Notes: generated by a model from the letters alone, not told the origin. A DNA stretch of 49,219 bases from Triangularia verruculosa (GCA_033296885.1 MU864054.1:1-49219), one strand, 5' to 3'; shown: positions 12,801 through 25,417, numbered from the stretch's first letter. A program made the numbers and translations.

Positions 12801-15203
12801 ATAGACTGGAAAAATTCCTCGAGGCGGTATTTGGGAAGGTTGATGCGGTTCAGCAAATCAACAAAGAACATCTTCTGTCGCAGCTTAAATACCGCCAGCA
12901 GGAGCAAGGGCCATGGATCGTTGGCTTTAGTGATCTGTTCAGGGAATGGATCAGGAAGGCCAGACCTATTTATATCGAGTACTGTTCATCTTTCCCACAT
13001 GCTACCTACCTGATCAGGAGGGAGGCCAGCAGAAACCTCCTGTTTCGGCAGTTTCTTGATGTGGTCAGAGATCATAAACGGTCCAAACGTCTGGAATGGA
13101 CCACTTTCGTGAAGGCGCCCATTACGCGATTACAAAGATATGGCCTTCTTTTGGAGACCGTTAAAAAGAACATGCTTGGCGAAAGCGAAGAAAAAGCCAA
13201 CCTTGTCAAGGCCCTTGAAGAAATCAAGGCGGTTACACACGAGTGCGACGAGAAGGTTGCCGAGATGACAAAGAAGGTTGAGCTACTGGAGCTGCAGGGT
13301 CAGCTGGTATTGCGCCCAGGCTTCCAGTCAGTGTTGAATCTCGATCATCTCGGACGGGAACTACTCAAGCAGGGCGAGCTTCAGAGACAGGGCTCGAAAG
13401 GCGTCCGCTGGGTTGATACACATGCATTCCTATTTGATCATTACTTCATTCTGGCCAAAGGCGTCGCGGCAAAGGATGGCAGGGGTGACAAGAAATACGA
13501 CGTCTCAAAAGAGGTGAGCCATTTACGAGAAGCCAGGCACAACCTATATCTGATGCTAACATTTCATACAGCCAATCCCTATGCCTCTGCTCTTCCTAGA
13601 AAGTATGAACGACGATCCTGTCGCCAAACAGAAGAGTTTGACAGCCCCTCTAACAAGAACAGCGGTAGCAGCTGGTTCCGGCACTCAGCTCAACAAGGTG
13701 GCCTCTAATGGAGCGGAGCGGCCTGGGCTCGAGCATGCGGGAACTAGTTCTTCTATGGGGTCCATGAGTACGGCCACTCGCCTAGGCTCTGGTGGCACTG
13801 ATGATGGCAAGATCATCTACCCATTCCGAATCAAGCATCTCGGCCACGAGATCTACACCCTCTATGCTTCGTCAGCCCAGGAAAGGGCAACTTGGTGTTC
13901 GGCCATTATTGAAGCCAAGACCAGACATGCACGAGCATTGCACGCACAGAATGCCGAGCCATTCCGCCTGCGCGTCATCTCTGATGGCGCTTTTGCCTAT
14001 GATTCTATCTCACTTATGGGCAGGCAGCCGAGTGTGTCCATTCGGGGGACCCCGTTGGATCGGGCTATCAGAGAGATGGAACAGGTATATGGTCCAGGTA
14101 GAGGCCCGCCTCCGGTTTGCAGGGCTGTCGTCAACTGTGCTTGCGCTTTCACGGCCTTTGGCAAGTCAATGATAGCCATTGGAACGGACTATGGCGTATA
14201 CATCTCAGAGACATCGAACCCGCGCGGATGGACGAGAACGGTGCAGATCAGCAAGGTCACCCAGATTACCGTGTTGGAGGACTTTTCAGTTTGCCTGCTC
14301 ATCGCCGACAGGTCGCTGATTTCGTATCCTCTCGACGTAGTCGCTCCCGTCTCGAATTTCCCTGCACCATCCCATGACAATCCCCGCCGGGCACCTCAGC
14401 GGTTGGCCAAGGACGTCGCTTTCTTCGCCACGGCACGCATGAAGGATAGAATGCTCTTGTTCTACAAGCGCAAGGAGGGCATGCATAACACGTTCAAGGT
14501 CCTTGAGCCGGTCTTCCAGAAGGCCACTGAGAAGAAGTCCCGGCTGTTTGGCGGCCGCAAGGGCGGCGCCGGCTCAACGGAATCATTCCGTGATTTTGAC
14601 GAGTTTTACATCCCCGCCGAGTGCTTCTCCCTCAACCTGTTCCAGTCGTACATTGCTGTAGCCTCGGCGAAGGGTTTCGAGCTGCTAACACTGGATAAGA
14701 AGGTCACGCAATCAATCCCGCGGGATTTGAGCGCTCCAGCAATTGCCAACATTGCCTCGAGAATCAACCAAAGGCCTCTGGGAATGTTCAAGCTCAATGA
14801 CCAGGAATTCCTGCTCACGTACGAGGACTGCGCGGTCTATGTCGACAAGCATGGCGAAATCAGCCGTACGCTGATTATGGAATATTCGGGCAAGCAAAAG
14901 AAGGCAAAGGCGGCGACCATGTTTGGGCAGTATTTGTTACTCTTTAATGACGATTATGTGGAGGTAAGGAACGCAGAGAATGGCAGGCTGAGGCAGATTA
15001 TTGCAGGGAGGGACGTGAGGTGTTTGGATTATGGTTTCAGGGGTCCGACGGGGAGCGGGATAGCTAACGGTCCCGGAGGACTGCCGCCGCAGATGGATTC
15101 AAAGGGGACCGTGAAGATTTGCATGAGCCACCCTGAAGTTCCGGGTGGACAAATTGTGTTGGAGATGTTGTTGAATGATGGTCATACGGAGAAGCAGGCG
15201 TGA
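9809..15203 (+). CDS. Rho1-type guanine nucleotide exchange factor (ROM1/ROM2 family; DEP-DH-PH-CNH)
   Basis: Two exons, 9809-13513 and 13572-15203, over a 58-nt intron (GTGAGC donor, GCTAACA branch, ACAG acceptor); 1778 aa. Residues 1 to about 780 are low-complexity Pro/Ser/Tyr/Gln-rich sequence. A DEP-like region follows near 795-890 (ITAWIREMAEGEPDLKRKTI). The RhoGEF (DH) domain runs about 955-1150, beginning QNVLHEIVTGEEDFMNQLDV, with a conserved APITRLQRYGLLLETVKKN helix. A PH domain follows about 1180-1370, then a citron-homology (CNH) domain about 1410-1760. This order is that of yeast Rom1/Rom2 and its filamentous counterparts, which activate Rho1 at the growing cell surface to switch on the protein kinase C cell-wall integrity pathway and beta-1,3-glucan synthase. 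The start lies in a good fungal context (accATGtc). The second exon alone opens with an internal ATG and could be mistaken for a separate gene, but the phase and PH domain cross the intron. Confidence 0.94.
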
Positions 15204-15640
15204 GTTGGATTGTTGTAGTGATGGTGGTTGATGACTTTTTGGTTCGTTTCGAAAGCTACAAGCTGAAGAAGAAAAAGAGGGATGAGATGAAGCAGTTTTT
15301 TTGGGGGGGGGGGGTCCTTGGCTTTCCTTCAAAGGTGTCAGTCTGTCGGTCTTGTTTTTATGAAGAGAGGATGGGGTGATCATGAGAGCAGGCTTGTCTT
15401 TGCGTTCGTCGGTTTTATATTAGTGATTCCCCACGGTTTTCGAGTTCATAGCTATTGCACAGCATAATGTTACTCCTATTCTGGTCTCAACACTTGGCCT
15501 TCTTAACCCCTGTTAACAATTGCTAGAGGACCCAAGAGGCATTTGCATTTTGAAGTTACTCACGCTTGATGGCCAGTGGTGCAGCATGGAGCTCTCGTTA
15601 TATTTCTTCATTCCAGCTCTACCCTTCATTCTGGAAGACA
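15204..15640. other. RhoGEF 3' region with G-run
   Basis: About 440 nt between the RhoGEF stop and the tRNA gene. It contains a T7-G12 homopolymer pair at 15296-15314, where sequencing length errors are likely. It presumably holds the RhoGEF 3' UTR and the 5' flank of the tRNA. No open frame of note. Confidence 0.5.
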
Positions 15641-15711
15641 GCATCAGTGGTTTAGTGGTAAAATCCATCGTTGCCATCGATGGGCCCCGTGTTCGATTCA
15701 CGGCTGATGCA
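15641..15711 (+). tRNA. tRNA-Gly (anticodon GCC), intronless
   Basis: A 71-nt cloverleaf. The acceptor stem GCATCAG pairs with CTGATGC and is followed by discriminator A. The D arm contains TGGTTTAGTGGTAAAATCC, which also serves as the A box. The anticodon arm CATCG-TTGCCAT-CGATG carries anticodon GCC. The T arm CCGTG-TTCGATT-CACGG contains the B box. A short TTTT stretch at 15714-15717 can serve as the RNA polymerase III terminator. There is no intron. Confidence 0.96.
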
Positions 15712-16389
15712 TATTTTGCTCCCATTCAACATTTTTTAGAAGTTTTTAAGCGCACGCTTAACCCTGACAGAACCCTTCGATCTGCATTATATAAGCCCTG
15801 AATCCCCAATGGCATCCACTGGGTCAGTCCTAAATACAATAGTTTTCCAACTATCTTGTTTGATGAGCCAATCATGTATACGTAGAGGAAATCGTTTATA
15901 CCAAACCCCCACGTTGCCATCACCCCAAAAGGGAGGATCGCGTGGGAGGACCCAACGGCAACGGCTGGGAAGTTTTTGGCATGTGACGCTCTGACACCTG
16001 TGACATCACATCGCCCCGTTTCAGCAGCGACTCTTCAAAATCACTAACAACCTTCTGACAATGCAGTGGAGCGGCGGTGGTAGCTCCCTCCCTCTTTCCC
16101 CCTAAAAGCTCTCTTTTTCGACCTCGTCTCGCCACTCCATTCGGATCGCCGCGAGATTGGGGAATCATATTTTTTTTGTAACGGGATAGGGGAGTGTTTT
16201 CTTGTTCTACGGTTAATCATTACCCATCTTACAAGATTGACGTTACCGTCCACCTCCTCATGGTTTTGTTGACGAGATAAAATCTCAAAAGCGCCAAATG
16301 AATCACTAGATAAAAAAGAAACGCCAATCAGTCAGTGCTTGGAAACAATAACCACTCACTCACCGTACCCACCTTGACCAACAACAAAG
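15712..16389. other. Intergenic between tRNA-Gly and lipase gene
   Basis: About 680 nt holding the tRNA terminator region and the upstream region and leader of the lipase gene. Open frames here are short and overlapping, with no recognisable protein. I see no clear TATA or known operator. Confidence 0.45.
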
Positions 16390-18850
16390 ATGCCTGTCCC
16401 CTTCCTGGGACGCCTCAACCCGACCGAATATGTCGCCCTTGTTGGGTCTTTTCTGCTCGTAGGGCTCGAGGCCTTTATTCGAATATTTACACTTGCTTTA
16501 CGTGAGTGAGCTTCCAATAGCTTTTGCCCTTCCCCTTCCCCTAGAATCTCGGAGTTCAAAAGCTCGGGTTGAGCTAACCGTGACGATCTGCAAGCGCCAT
16601 CACTGCTACAGCTATGTTATGGAATCTCGAGACGCCTGTTCAACAGGTGGACTACTCCTGCGCAAAAGAGGGCGGAGCAGAGGAGGAAATGTATGTTCCT
16701 TTTCTTCTTTTTTTTATTTTATTTGCGACTGGGGTGGTGGTTGGGGATGCTAACGGGAAAGTAGCGGTGTCTGCCTCGATTCGGGATGCCTCCGATTTCG
16801 TCGATTTATGTGCCATGTTTGGCTACACCGCTGAGGAACACGTTGTGCGAACCGAGGATGGATATCTGCTGGGGATACACCGTTTGGCCTGGAGAAAGGG
16901 TGAAGAGGAGGAGAGGGTGAATCGAGGACCGAATAGTATCAAGAAGAAGGTTGTCTATCTGCACCACGGGCTGTTGATGAACAGCGAGGTGTGGGTTTGC
17001 TTGACGGATGAGCAGCGTGCACTGCCTTTTGCGCTGGTGGAGAAGGGTTTTGATGTTTGGGTAGGGCAGTCTGGAACTCTGAGGCTTAGCGGTTATGGCT
17101 GACAGCATCTCCAGCTCGGCAACAACAGAGGCAACAAGTACTCAAAGAAGTCAATCCGGTACTCCCCCACGACGACCGAGTTCTGGAACTTTTCGATCGA
17201 TCAATTTGCCCTCCACGACATCCCCAACAGCATCAGCTACATCCTCGAAATCACAGGCCAGCCCTCCCTCTCCTATATTGGCTTCTCCCAGGGCACCGCC
17301 CAAGCCTTTGCAAGCTTGTCCATTCATCCCAAGCTCAACGAGCAGGTCAATGTCTTTATCGCTCTGGCCCCAGCCATGTCGCCAGCCGGCCTGTCTAATG
17401 GCATAGTCGACACGTTAGTCAAGGCCTCTCCACAGGTTCTGTTCCTGCTATTCGGCCGGCGCTCCATTCTTAGCTCGGCCACAATGTGGCAGTCGATTCT
17501 TTACCCACCGCTGTTTACCAAGTTTATCGATCTTGGTTTGTCTTTCCTCTTCAACTGGCAGACTCGAAACATCAGCACCTCTCAGAAACTCGCCGCTTAC
17601 CCCCACCTATACTCGTTTACGTCGACCAAATCAGTCGTCCACTGGTTCCAAATCATACGAACCAAATCCTTCCAGATGTACGACGACGATGTTCACCGCC
17701 CGCTGATTTCCGCCACCAACAACAAATACACCAAGGTGGCCAGATACCCTACAAGGAACATCAAGACCCCAGTCGTGTTGGTTTATGGAGGTAGCGACTC
17801 ACTGGTCGATATCAAGGCGATGCTGAAGGAATTACCAAGTCGGACGGTAGCGAATGAGATTCCCCACTACGAACATTTGGATTTCTTGTGGGCGAGAGAC
17901 GTCGACAGATTGGTCTTCCCACACGTGCTTGATGCGCTAGAGAGCTTCACGGGCGCGGAGCATACGAGGGAGGAATATGAGCGGTATAGAACCGTCAGGA
18001 GGCAGCATACGGATCTGGTGAAGATGAAGAAGAGTCTGAGGAGGGGAAGCCATTTGGCTAGGGGGAGTGATGTGGCTGATAGCGACGTCAGCACGGCAGT
18101 TGGGGAGGAGACGGTGCGAGTTGTAGAAGTTAACGGGCGTGAGAATGGCGATGGGGTGGTCCCTGGGTCAGAATTAAACGAGGTTGGGAGTGAGGGTGGC
18201 ATATCCCCGACGAAGAGACTGGAAAGCCCCTTGAAGATCCAGTCGCAGGGGCAATTGCAGTTCCAGGAGAGGGCAAGGCCGGTCTCTAGGGAGAGCCATA
18301 TTCCCTCTCCATCGACTCAACAGCAGCCTGTTTTTGCACCGCCTAGGACGAGTCGGATTGCCAGGCCGAGGGGAAGCAAAGGGAATTTAGCTGCCGAAAT
18401 GGCTGCGAATGGTGGTGAAGATTATCTCAACTCTCCGCAGACGCCAGTTTCGAAGGCGGAGATGGCGGATGGGTTCGCGGACAGTCCTAATACCGCTGGA
18501 GCTAATGCGGCCACCACGGGGATGACGGGCATGATGAACATGATGACTACGCCTAAGAGACGGGGGACGAGCGGGAGCCACATGAGCTTCGACTCGATGA
18601 AGGGCGGGAGGGGAATCAGTCTTGGTGCTAGTAAGTCTTCCAATGCCGTCTTAGGGGCGGAGGGGGAACACTAACAAGGGTGCGAAAAGGTAAGGCCGTC
18701 GGGGGGGTCACGACGAGCGCGGATGACATTGCGGGTTTGACTGCTACGAGTCCAGGCGGCGCGGGAAGTTCGGATGAGGGTGGTGGGAGGGGGCCAGCGG
18801 CGCCGCACTTGCGGAAGGAGTCGGCTGCCAGCGTGGGCTTGAAGAAGTGA
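16390..18850 (+). CDS. Membrane-anchored alpha/beta-hydrolase lipase (steryl ester hydrolase, Tgl1/Yeh family)
   Basis: Five exons: 16390-16501, 16595-16690, 16762-17060, 17115-18630 and 18690-18850; 727 aa. An N-terminal hydrophobic segment at about 14-36 should anchor it in the ER or lipid-droplet membrane. The alpha/beta-hydrolase lipase region starts with FGYTAEEHVVRTEDGYLLGIHR. The oxyanion-side motif HHGLLMNSEVW, the nucleophile elbow GFSQG (Ser227) and the likely Asp397 (YGGSDSLVD) and His423 (HYEHLDFLW) of the triad are all present. Yeast Tgl1, Yeh1 and Yeh2 of this family hydrolyse steryl esters, and Tgl1 also triacylglycerol; the precise substrate here is inference. The C-terminal roughly 270 residues are low-complexity, Ser/Gly/Thr-rich and probably cytosolic and regulatory. 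The intron at 17061-17114 must be removed to restore WLGNNRGNKYSKKS; unspliced it meets a stop. The acceptor of exon 3 could be three bases further right (16765), changing one or two residues. Confidence 0.9.
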
Positions 18851-19070
18851 GAGTTGGTGGAGAGGGGAAGCAGGGAAAAGGAAAAGAAGACGCATTTTGG
18901 ATTTTGGCGTTCATTTTGACCAGCTTCGGGTCTAGATTGGGAAACACGTTGGGGAGTAACAAACACTCAAAAGCTTTCAAGGGAAAGGCGTTTTCGAGAT
19001 TGGCCAGCATTCACAGGCTGCATTGGTTTATTGGGTCATTGTGGCTTTTTTTCTCATGGGCTGCTTGCGC

Positions 19071-19122
19071 GGCTCTGCATTGCTTGCATGGCTCTGCATT
19101 GCTTGCATATATATATATATAT
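19071..19122. repeat. Two-copy 19-bp tandem repeat followed by (AT)8
   Basis: GGCTCTGCATTGCTTGCAT is repeated exactly at 19071-19089 and 19090-19108. The last AT begins an (AT)8 run ending at 19122. This is a minor simple repeat downstream of the lipase gene. Confidence 0.95.
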
Positions 19123-21833
19123 AATTTACCGGTAGATACATACAGGCATACATATACGAAGAGTAATGAGAATGATCTGATGTTTATGAGGTAAGGTAGG
19201 CGTGGGCCGTGGGTGAGATTTGAAGAGGGAGACTTTGTTGAAGACCGAGATCTCGGCCGCTTTGTGACGAGGCTGACTCTAGATATGGCCAAAGATCTGA
19301 GTAGATCGACTCCAGCCCTAGCTATCAACCCACGAGGACTAACAACATACCTTTTTGCTTCCGGAACAACGCTTCGGTTTCGCTTTCTTCTAGGCGCTGT
19401 CTCCCGTCTTCTTTACGATCACACACACCCTTCTCACCTTTGTATTGCTCTCCGGTCCCGTTGCTTGATTATATTAGTTTTTGTTGAGGGGAAGAGAAAC
19501 AGGGTGAGCAGCTGTGTCACCCTTCAACTGTGGTAACTTGGCATCTCTTATCTCTTATGTTTTGCCCTCACCAAGCCCCACATGCATGCAGTGTGGTTTG
19601 GTGGTGGCCGGTTCGGGTTCATCTAGAGCTTCTATGTCCTGGCTTGCCTACCGATTCTTGAACTTTAATTGGTGAGGTTGTTCGGTGGTGAAGATGGGGG
19701 GGAGCTGTGTGAGCGTGAGATATTGGAGATTTCTTTACGCGCTCTGGCATGTAGAACTCCCATCTCGAATCTGTAATTCCCTTTGGTGATATTTTTTCTC
19801 GGGTGGACGATGGACATGCTCTCGTACCACACACACAAAAATCCCGGGAGACCGGGGTGTATGACAGGGAAGAAGGGGGTGGGGGGGGCGGTTATGCCAA
19901 GGATCGAAGATCTTGTAGAGATTCCCGTGCGATAAATGAGAGAAGTTCAAGAGGCTCAATGTAGAGTACCGTATCGGTATTTTACAGGTAATAATCCCAG
20001 AGAGCCTATGAATTGTGCAGGGTGAAAGAGTGAGAGCCAACCTGCCGGGTTGGCCAATGAGGAGATGGCATTCGTCTTCAGCTCCCACAGCTGGGGAGCG
20101 GGGGAGGCGGAGCGGGTCGCACGAGGTTGTTCCTCCGGCTCCGGACTACGTAGGCATATGAGGCCAACAGAAGCCTTGAGTTGGATTTTGGTGGTCATTG
20201 CAGAAGGGAGAAATTTGAAGTTTCTGGAAAAGCGGCAACCCTACCATGTGATGGAACAGATTTGAGTCTAAATCCAGGTTGAGGGGTGTTTAGGCTTTAA
20301 CTGGCACGCGTCCTGAGGATGACTTTGTGCCTGTCCATTCCTGTTCTTGTCCCTGTCGCAACCCAATGGTAAACATCCATATGGGACCGTGGATCGCGAA
20401 AGACATACATTCCCTTTGCATACTGTTGATGGTAAATAGAGTGTTCGGATCTCAGCGAGTTTATGAGTTGATAGTGCTAGTTTCCGGGAAGTTTGGAGAA
20501 GGAATCGAGGAAGTGTAAGATAAAGGCGTAACTGAGACTTCGAAGTGAGAAGAATGAGAGAGGGGTGGTAAAGGTATCTTATAGATGTATTGGCCTTCTT
20601 TCAAGGGCTTTTGGGTCCGATCGCCATGTAACAATACTGACCTTTTTTATATCTTTACATCGCCCACTCGTCTGCTGACGACACACTGCGCCAACAAAGG
20701 GATTCAGCTTCTGTTTGGTGACGCGCTGCCATGCGGCATACACTGTAGTAAAAGTCTCGACACCGGGCCGCGGATACCGATGAAGTTTTAATGGTATTCT
20801 TGGTCTTTGCAGAAGTACTCCGGCTCCGTATCCGCCCTCACACAATGGGAGCTCCCGTTTTGCAAACAGAATTCTTTGCCCGCGTACCCCCCGCCGTAAC
20901 CAGCGCCGCTTTGGGTATTTGTTCACTTTCTGATTTTCAAGTAAAAGGACAAAATTGCGAGCAATAGCTCCGGTAGCCCCTGTTGATCTTTCAAAATTGC
21001 CCCGCGAAGGATGTGTTGGGAGCGAACTCGGGAAATCAATCACACCACGTCGGCGATTTTACATTCAACGCTCAAGCAGCCACAGCGTATTACGTCGTGC
21101 TACACGACCAACAACAGGGACTGGCGCATGTTGATGCCCTACCAGGAAGATGGGTAGCATTGTACGCGAGGCGAACAAGGCTGGGGGGTCTCACTCCACG
21201 AGTCAATGAGCCACGAGCCGCGATCCGTTGCGTCGGTTGGCGAGCGAGGCAGTGTAAGTACGTGCCGTCTCTCTGTTTATTACACGCACAATACAGCGAT
21301 ACCGTACCGAGCTGACCTCTCAGAACATCTTTCGTGGGTTACAATAGCTCGGATCAAGTCGACTACACACCTGCTTGCATTTGCTTGCGTCAGCTTGTAA
21401 TCTTTCCCGCATGCCCACATCTACACAGCCCTGATCCCAGGCCCAAGATCTAGGCCCCTACCCGTCAATAGGTGAGCCCAGTATGTCGTTCAGACCCCAG
21501 GGGAGCGACATGGCCTCCCGAGACAACCACAGTCCCTCAACGGCACCAACGGGGGGTACGTCGCGGTGATGCCAAACAAAAAACTAATCCTCATGTATGG
21601 CACTGATCTAAAAAAGGAAAGAATGTGAGCCCGGGGTCCGATGGTAAAGGGGACCGGGGGATTGAGCCGGAGACAGATGGGACAAACATACCTTTCATAA
21701 AAGAACGTTCTTCGCATACTTCATGGCCCATCCGGCCCTCCGAGACCTAGTCAAGCTGAAACTATCAAGCTTGAGAAGAGTACTTCCGCAGCAGCCGTCC
21801 TCCCTCCTCCTAGTTGCTGACCACTTATACTTT

Positions 21834-21839
21834 TATATA
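21834..21839 (+). promoter_or_regulatory. TATA-like element upstream of the RTA1-like gene
   Basis: TATATA within cttttatatacc, about 195 nt before the start codon at 22034 and in the right orientation. Position is compatible with a fungal TATA box, but no transcription start is known. Confidence 0.35.
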
Positions 21840-22033
21840 CCCTACCTTCCCCTCACCCTTCGTCTCGGCCTTGAACTCTCTGTAGCACTGGTTCTTCCTG
21901 GATACAACAACACAGATAACGATAGATTCACCCATCCATAATCCGTCCTCGTCTGGGCTCAGTCAATCATTGGGCCGTTGCCGATAGGACCACCGCCATA
22001 CGCAAGAACACCGACAAACAGCCACCAGAAGCA

Positions 22034-23229
22034 ATGGACACCTACAACGAAGACAACCACGGTCCGGCACCCTCACCCTACCCGACCTGGGAGGAATACT
22101 GCGCCGAAACTACCGCCCAATTCTGCTGGGATGCCCAACCCCCAATCAAAGGCGTGTGGGAGAAGATCCCATCCCTCGCCGCCAACGCCATCTTCGCCGC
22201 CTTGTTCTCCGCCTCCCTCCTCGCATTTATCATCACCTACTTCCGCGCCCGGAAGCAAGGCACCTTCTTCACCGTCATGATGTGTCTCGGCCTCTTCTGC
22301 GAGGCCATCGGCTACATCGGGAGGGCCATCTCGGCCAACAACCCGTGGGATGACATGGGGTTCATGGTGCAGATTGTCTGTCTGACGATCGGGCCGGCTT
22401 TTCTGGCGGCAGGGGTGTATACTTGCTTGGCCAAGGTGGTGAGCGTGTACGGGGAGGAGTGTAGTAGGTTACCAGCGCGTTGGTATACCCGTATTGTAAG
22501 GACCACCCCCTTCCCCCCCCCCTTTGGTTGAACAACGAAGAGACGATGATGCTGATAAAAAATGGCCAGTTCATCCCCTGCGACGTCGTCTCCCTCGTCC
22601 TCCAAGCAGCAGGCGGAGGCATCGCCGCCGCATCAGACGACATCAAGCTCCTCAACATGGGCAACAACATCATGATCGCCGGCCTCTCCTTCCAAGTCTT
22701 CATCCTTGCCGTCTTCGTCGCCGTCTCCGGCGAGTTCCTCCTCCGCGTCCACAACCGCAAGAAGACCTACGGCCCCGACTCTGGGTTTGAGCAAGCCGAG
22801 CCTGCCAAGTCCATCCGCGGTGGCTTCATGTTCAAGGGCATCATCGTCGCCCTTGCCGTCAGCACGATTGCCATCTTCTGGCGGTCCTGCTTCCGTGTTG
22901 CTGAGCTATCCGAGGGATGGAACGGCCCGTTGATGTCGAGAGAGGACTTGTTCATTGGCTTCGAGTCGGTCATGATTGCCATTGCCGTGGTGGTGTTGAA
23001 CGTCTTCAACCCGTGCATGGTCTTTGACGTGATGATGAGCAGCAAGTGGAGGAAGGAGGGTGGCTTCAGGAAATCAGAGAGCACTGCTAATACTTCGAGT
23101 GACGAGGAGCTCAGTGTTCTCAGGCAGCCTGGTCAGGGGAGGACGACGTCTGGCTATGGCAATCAGAGGTATGGCCAGAGCCAGAGCCAAGTTTATGGCA
23201 ACCGGAACCAGACGCGGTACGGCGTTTAG
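22034..23229 (+). CDS. RTA1-like seven-transmembrane protein
   Basis: Two exons, 22034-22495 and 22570-23229 (74-nt intron, GTAAGG donor); 373 aa. The join gives WYTRIFIPCDVVSLVLQAAGGG, the hallmark block of the RTA1 family (lipid-translocating exporter-like proteins such as yeast Rta1 and Rsb1). By eye there are seven hydrophobic segments, for example IFAALFSASLLAFIITYF, IVCLTIGPAFLAAGVYTCL, IMIAGLSFQVFILAVFVAV, GIIVALAVSTIAIFW and VMIAIAVVVLNVFN. The C-terminal tail is Gly/Gln/Ser/Tyr-rich and hydrophilic. Family members sit in the plasma membrane or ER and are linked to sterol-drug (7-aminocholesterol) resistance and sphingoid-base release. The substrate of this one is unknown. It is convergent with the next gene, with 391 nt between stops. 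Confidence 0.9.
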
Positions 23230-23620
23230 AGTTTTTTTTGTCGGCAACCGGCGCAAGAAACGAGCCTTGTCGAGGGTCAATGGGCTTTCAGTATACAGCC
23301 TAGAAAAGGGGTTAGATTTTGCATTTAGCGTTGGTTATGAGTGTACAACAGATATGACACAGGAGTTCTGGTTGTTCTCTTTTTCCTGTAGTGTTTTCCA
23401 ATGTTTCAAAGCTGGCCGTTCGATTCTGGGGAGTCGAGTAGAAAGCAAATTAGAGGGCAAGGTAAAATGGAAAGGGTCGAGGAAGAAAATCGAATTGCTG
23501 GTGAAACAAGTTGCGGTGGCCTTGAACAATGACTCTGGGGATGCCAAAGGCGCCCATGTGGCGATCTCAGACACCGAGTGAAGCTCGACAACGGGACTCG
23601 GGCGGCTTGGACCACCCCTG
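23230..23620. other. Convergent 3' intergenic region
   Basis: 391 nt between the stops of the RTA1-like gene (+) and the Bor1-like gene (-). It presumably holds both 3' UTRs. No gene seen. Confidence 0.55.
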
Positions 23621-25417
23621 TTATCGAGTTTTCCCCCTCTCTTCTCCATGCTCCAGGTCCCTACGCCCATCGGCATCCACACGGTCGTCTCCTCCTACCG
23701 ACCGATCGTCTTCAGGCTTCCCCTCCCGACAAGCCCACCCATCCACAAACCGTAAAGTCTCCCTCTTCCAGATCCGATTCATCGCACACAACCGAATTGG
23801 CACTAGGATGATGATCAAAAGCGGGAACCCCGGGGCAGCAACAGTGAGTGTGACCACAAAGATAGCCACCGTCACCAAAATCTGGGTGACAGTATAAGCA
23901 TGCACCCCTCCCCAACTCACTCCCAGTGGCAGGTTAGGCAACTCAGATGGTGGTGTGAGCAAGTGAAAGAACCTCGCCAACATCGGATTAACACTGAGAG
24001 ATTGATATCCCATAAACATGAAGAGCCCGGCCAACACCGACGTAGGAGTCAGGCCCAAGACTTGCTGGAACGGCGGGCTGACGAAGACCAAGATCATGGC
24101 TGCTTGGGCAAAGTGAGAGTACCGCTGCTCGTAAACTCTTGGGACAACCCCCACCGCCCGGGCACTTTCTTCGGCGCCGGAAGCAACTTGCTCCGCCTGT
24201 ACCCAATGACGAAGAGATTCCGAGTGAAGTGGCGCCTGTGGTAGCAGTCCGTTGGCTGGAGGGATACCCAATATTCCACACAGGGCTGTTGTTGTTCCTA
24301 AAAGGGCGATATCCCATGCGTAGCCACCAGGTTTCTTGACTCCATATCGCTCGACGGTGCAGATGATGCTGCTAATCTCATGATCAAAATAAAAGAGGAT
24401 CGTAATGATCGCCCCGGGGATGATGGCGATGAAAACACATTCGACAGGCAGCTCCCAAAAACGAACGAGAAAGAGATCCCGCTCAGGGTTGGTAGGTCGG
24501 AAGGAGGTCTGCACAGCGAGGCGGCCGTGGTCCAAGTTGGCCAGGTCTCCGATGTATGGTATGCCAATGAACAGAATAATAGAGATGGCAGCGGCATACT
24601 CTGATAGACCCATCCGGATAACGCGGCCAAAAAGGGGCTTCCACTTTGTGGCCGTGGAAAGCAGTATGGCAACGAGACAGGTGCCAATCGCGCCGATCAT
24701 GGCGTACAGAAACGAATCCAAGGGCATCTGCTCGTGTGTTCGCTTGAGCTCCATGGCAGCTTTGTGGAAGTAGATGATGCTATTGAGCAAAGAAAAAATG
24801 TCGGCGCTGAAGTCTGTCACATATTGCATGGTCCAGTCGTGGGCGTTAAAGATGGCCAGAAGGTAATGCATCCAAGCCGAATGGATGAGCGACCATGCCA
24901 TAACGGGGAGGAAGGGTACCTGATGTCGTCAGATTGAGTTTTCAAAAACACAGAGAGATCCAGCCTACCTACCTTGAAGCTATCATTGCATAACTCATAC
25001 AGATTTTCCGCGAGCACCGAGAATGGCCCAGTGACACCGAGGATCGTCAACGGCTGGGCAGAAAAACTGGCATCTTCAGTAAGCCCTGTGGACTATGAGA
25101 TGATGGCTCGATAGTTGAAACACTTACACCGCAAAGATAACGCCGCAGAGGCCAGTGCTAAAGACTACCTCGATGGTCCCCCAAGACTTCCCTGTAAGCA
25201 CGTAGAGGTCGCTAGCAAACGTGATTCCTGGAAGGATATTGGTGAAGAAGACGTAGACCGCACTGGCAATCACCAGCTGGTTGAAAACAGTCCAGTCTGA
25301 GACCCATCGGCGTCGAAGATTGTGAGCGTCCTGTTTGAGAAGTCTGAATGGCTCAAGCTTTCCACCCCTTCTAAAGTGGGCAAAGGTCCTCGAGGACCAC
25401 GAAGATTTGCTGGTCAT
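23621..25417 (-). CDS. Bor1-like anion (borate/bicarbonate-type) transporter
   Basis: Three exons on the minus strand: 25417-25128, 25066-24973 and 24919-23621; 560 aa, close to yeast Bor1 (576 aa). Joins restore CGVIFAVFSAQPLTILGVTGPFSV and DSFKVPFLPVMAWS. The sequence belongs to the HCO3-/band 3 transporter family (SLC4-like): SAQPLTILGVTGP forms part of the conserved substrate-site helices. Many transmembrane helices follow, plus AIIPGAIITILFYFDHEISSI and a conserved GIPPANGLLPQAPLHSESL block. Fungal Bor1 exports borate from the cytosol at the plasma membrane and has been linked to vacuolar sorting; substrate here is by analogy. The hydrophilic C-terminal tail (about 40 residues rich in Asp and Arg) is not conserved in general. 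No disruption seen. Confidence 0.93.

Larger units (their letters stand above)
18851..22033. other. 3.2-kb gene-free stretch, lipase 3' side to RTA1 gene
   Basis: No gene recognised. Open frames reach 154 codons (20579-21043, minus) but carry no family motif and overlap others. Contents seen: a two-copy 19-bp tandem repeat followed by (AT)8 near 19.1 kb, and a TATATA sequence about 195 nt upstream of the RTA1 start. I saw no tRNA or 5S rRNA signature. Long upstream regulatory DNA for the RTA1-like gene or an unannotated non-coding transcript is possible. Confidence 0.45.

Noticed and set aside
13581..15203. Second half of the RhoGEF as a separate gene
   Set aside because: Phase-correct splicing at 13513/13572 joins the PH domain across the intron; the internal ATG is just a methionine codon.
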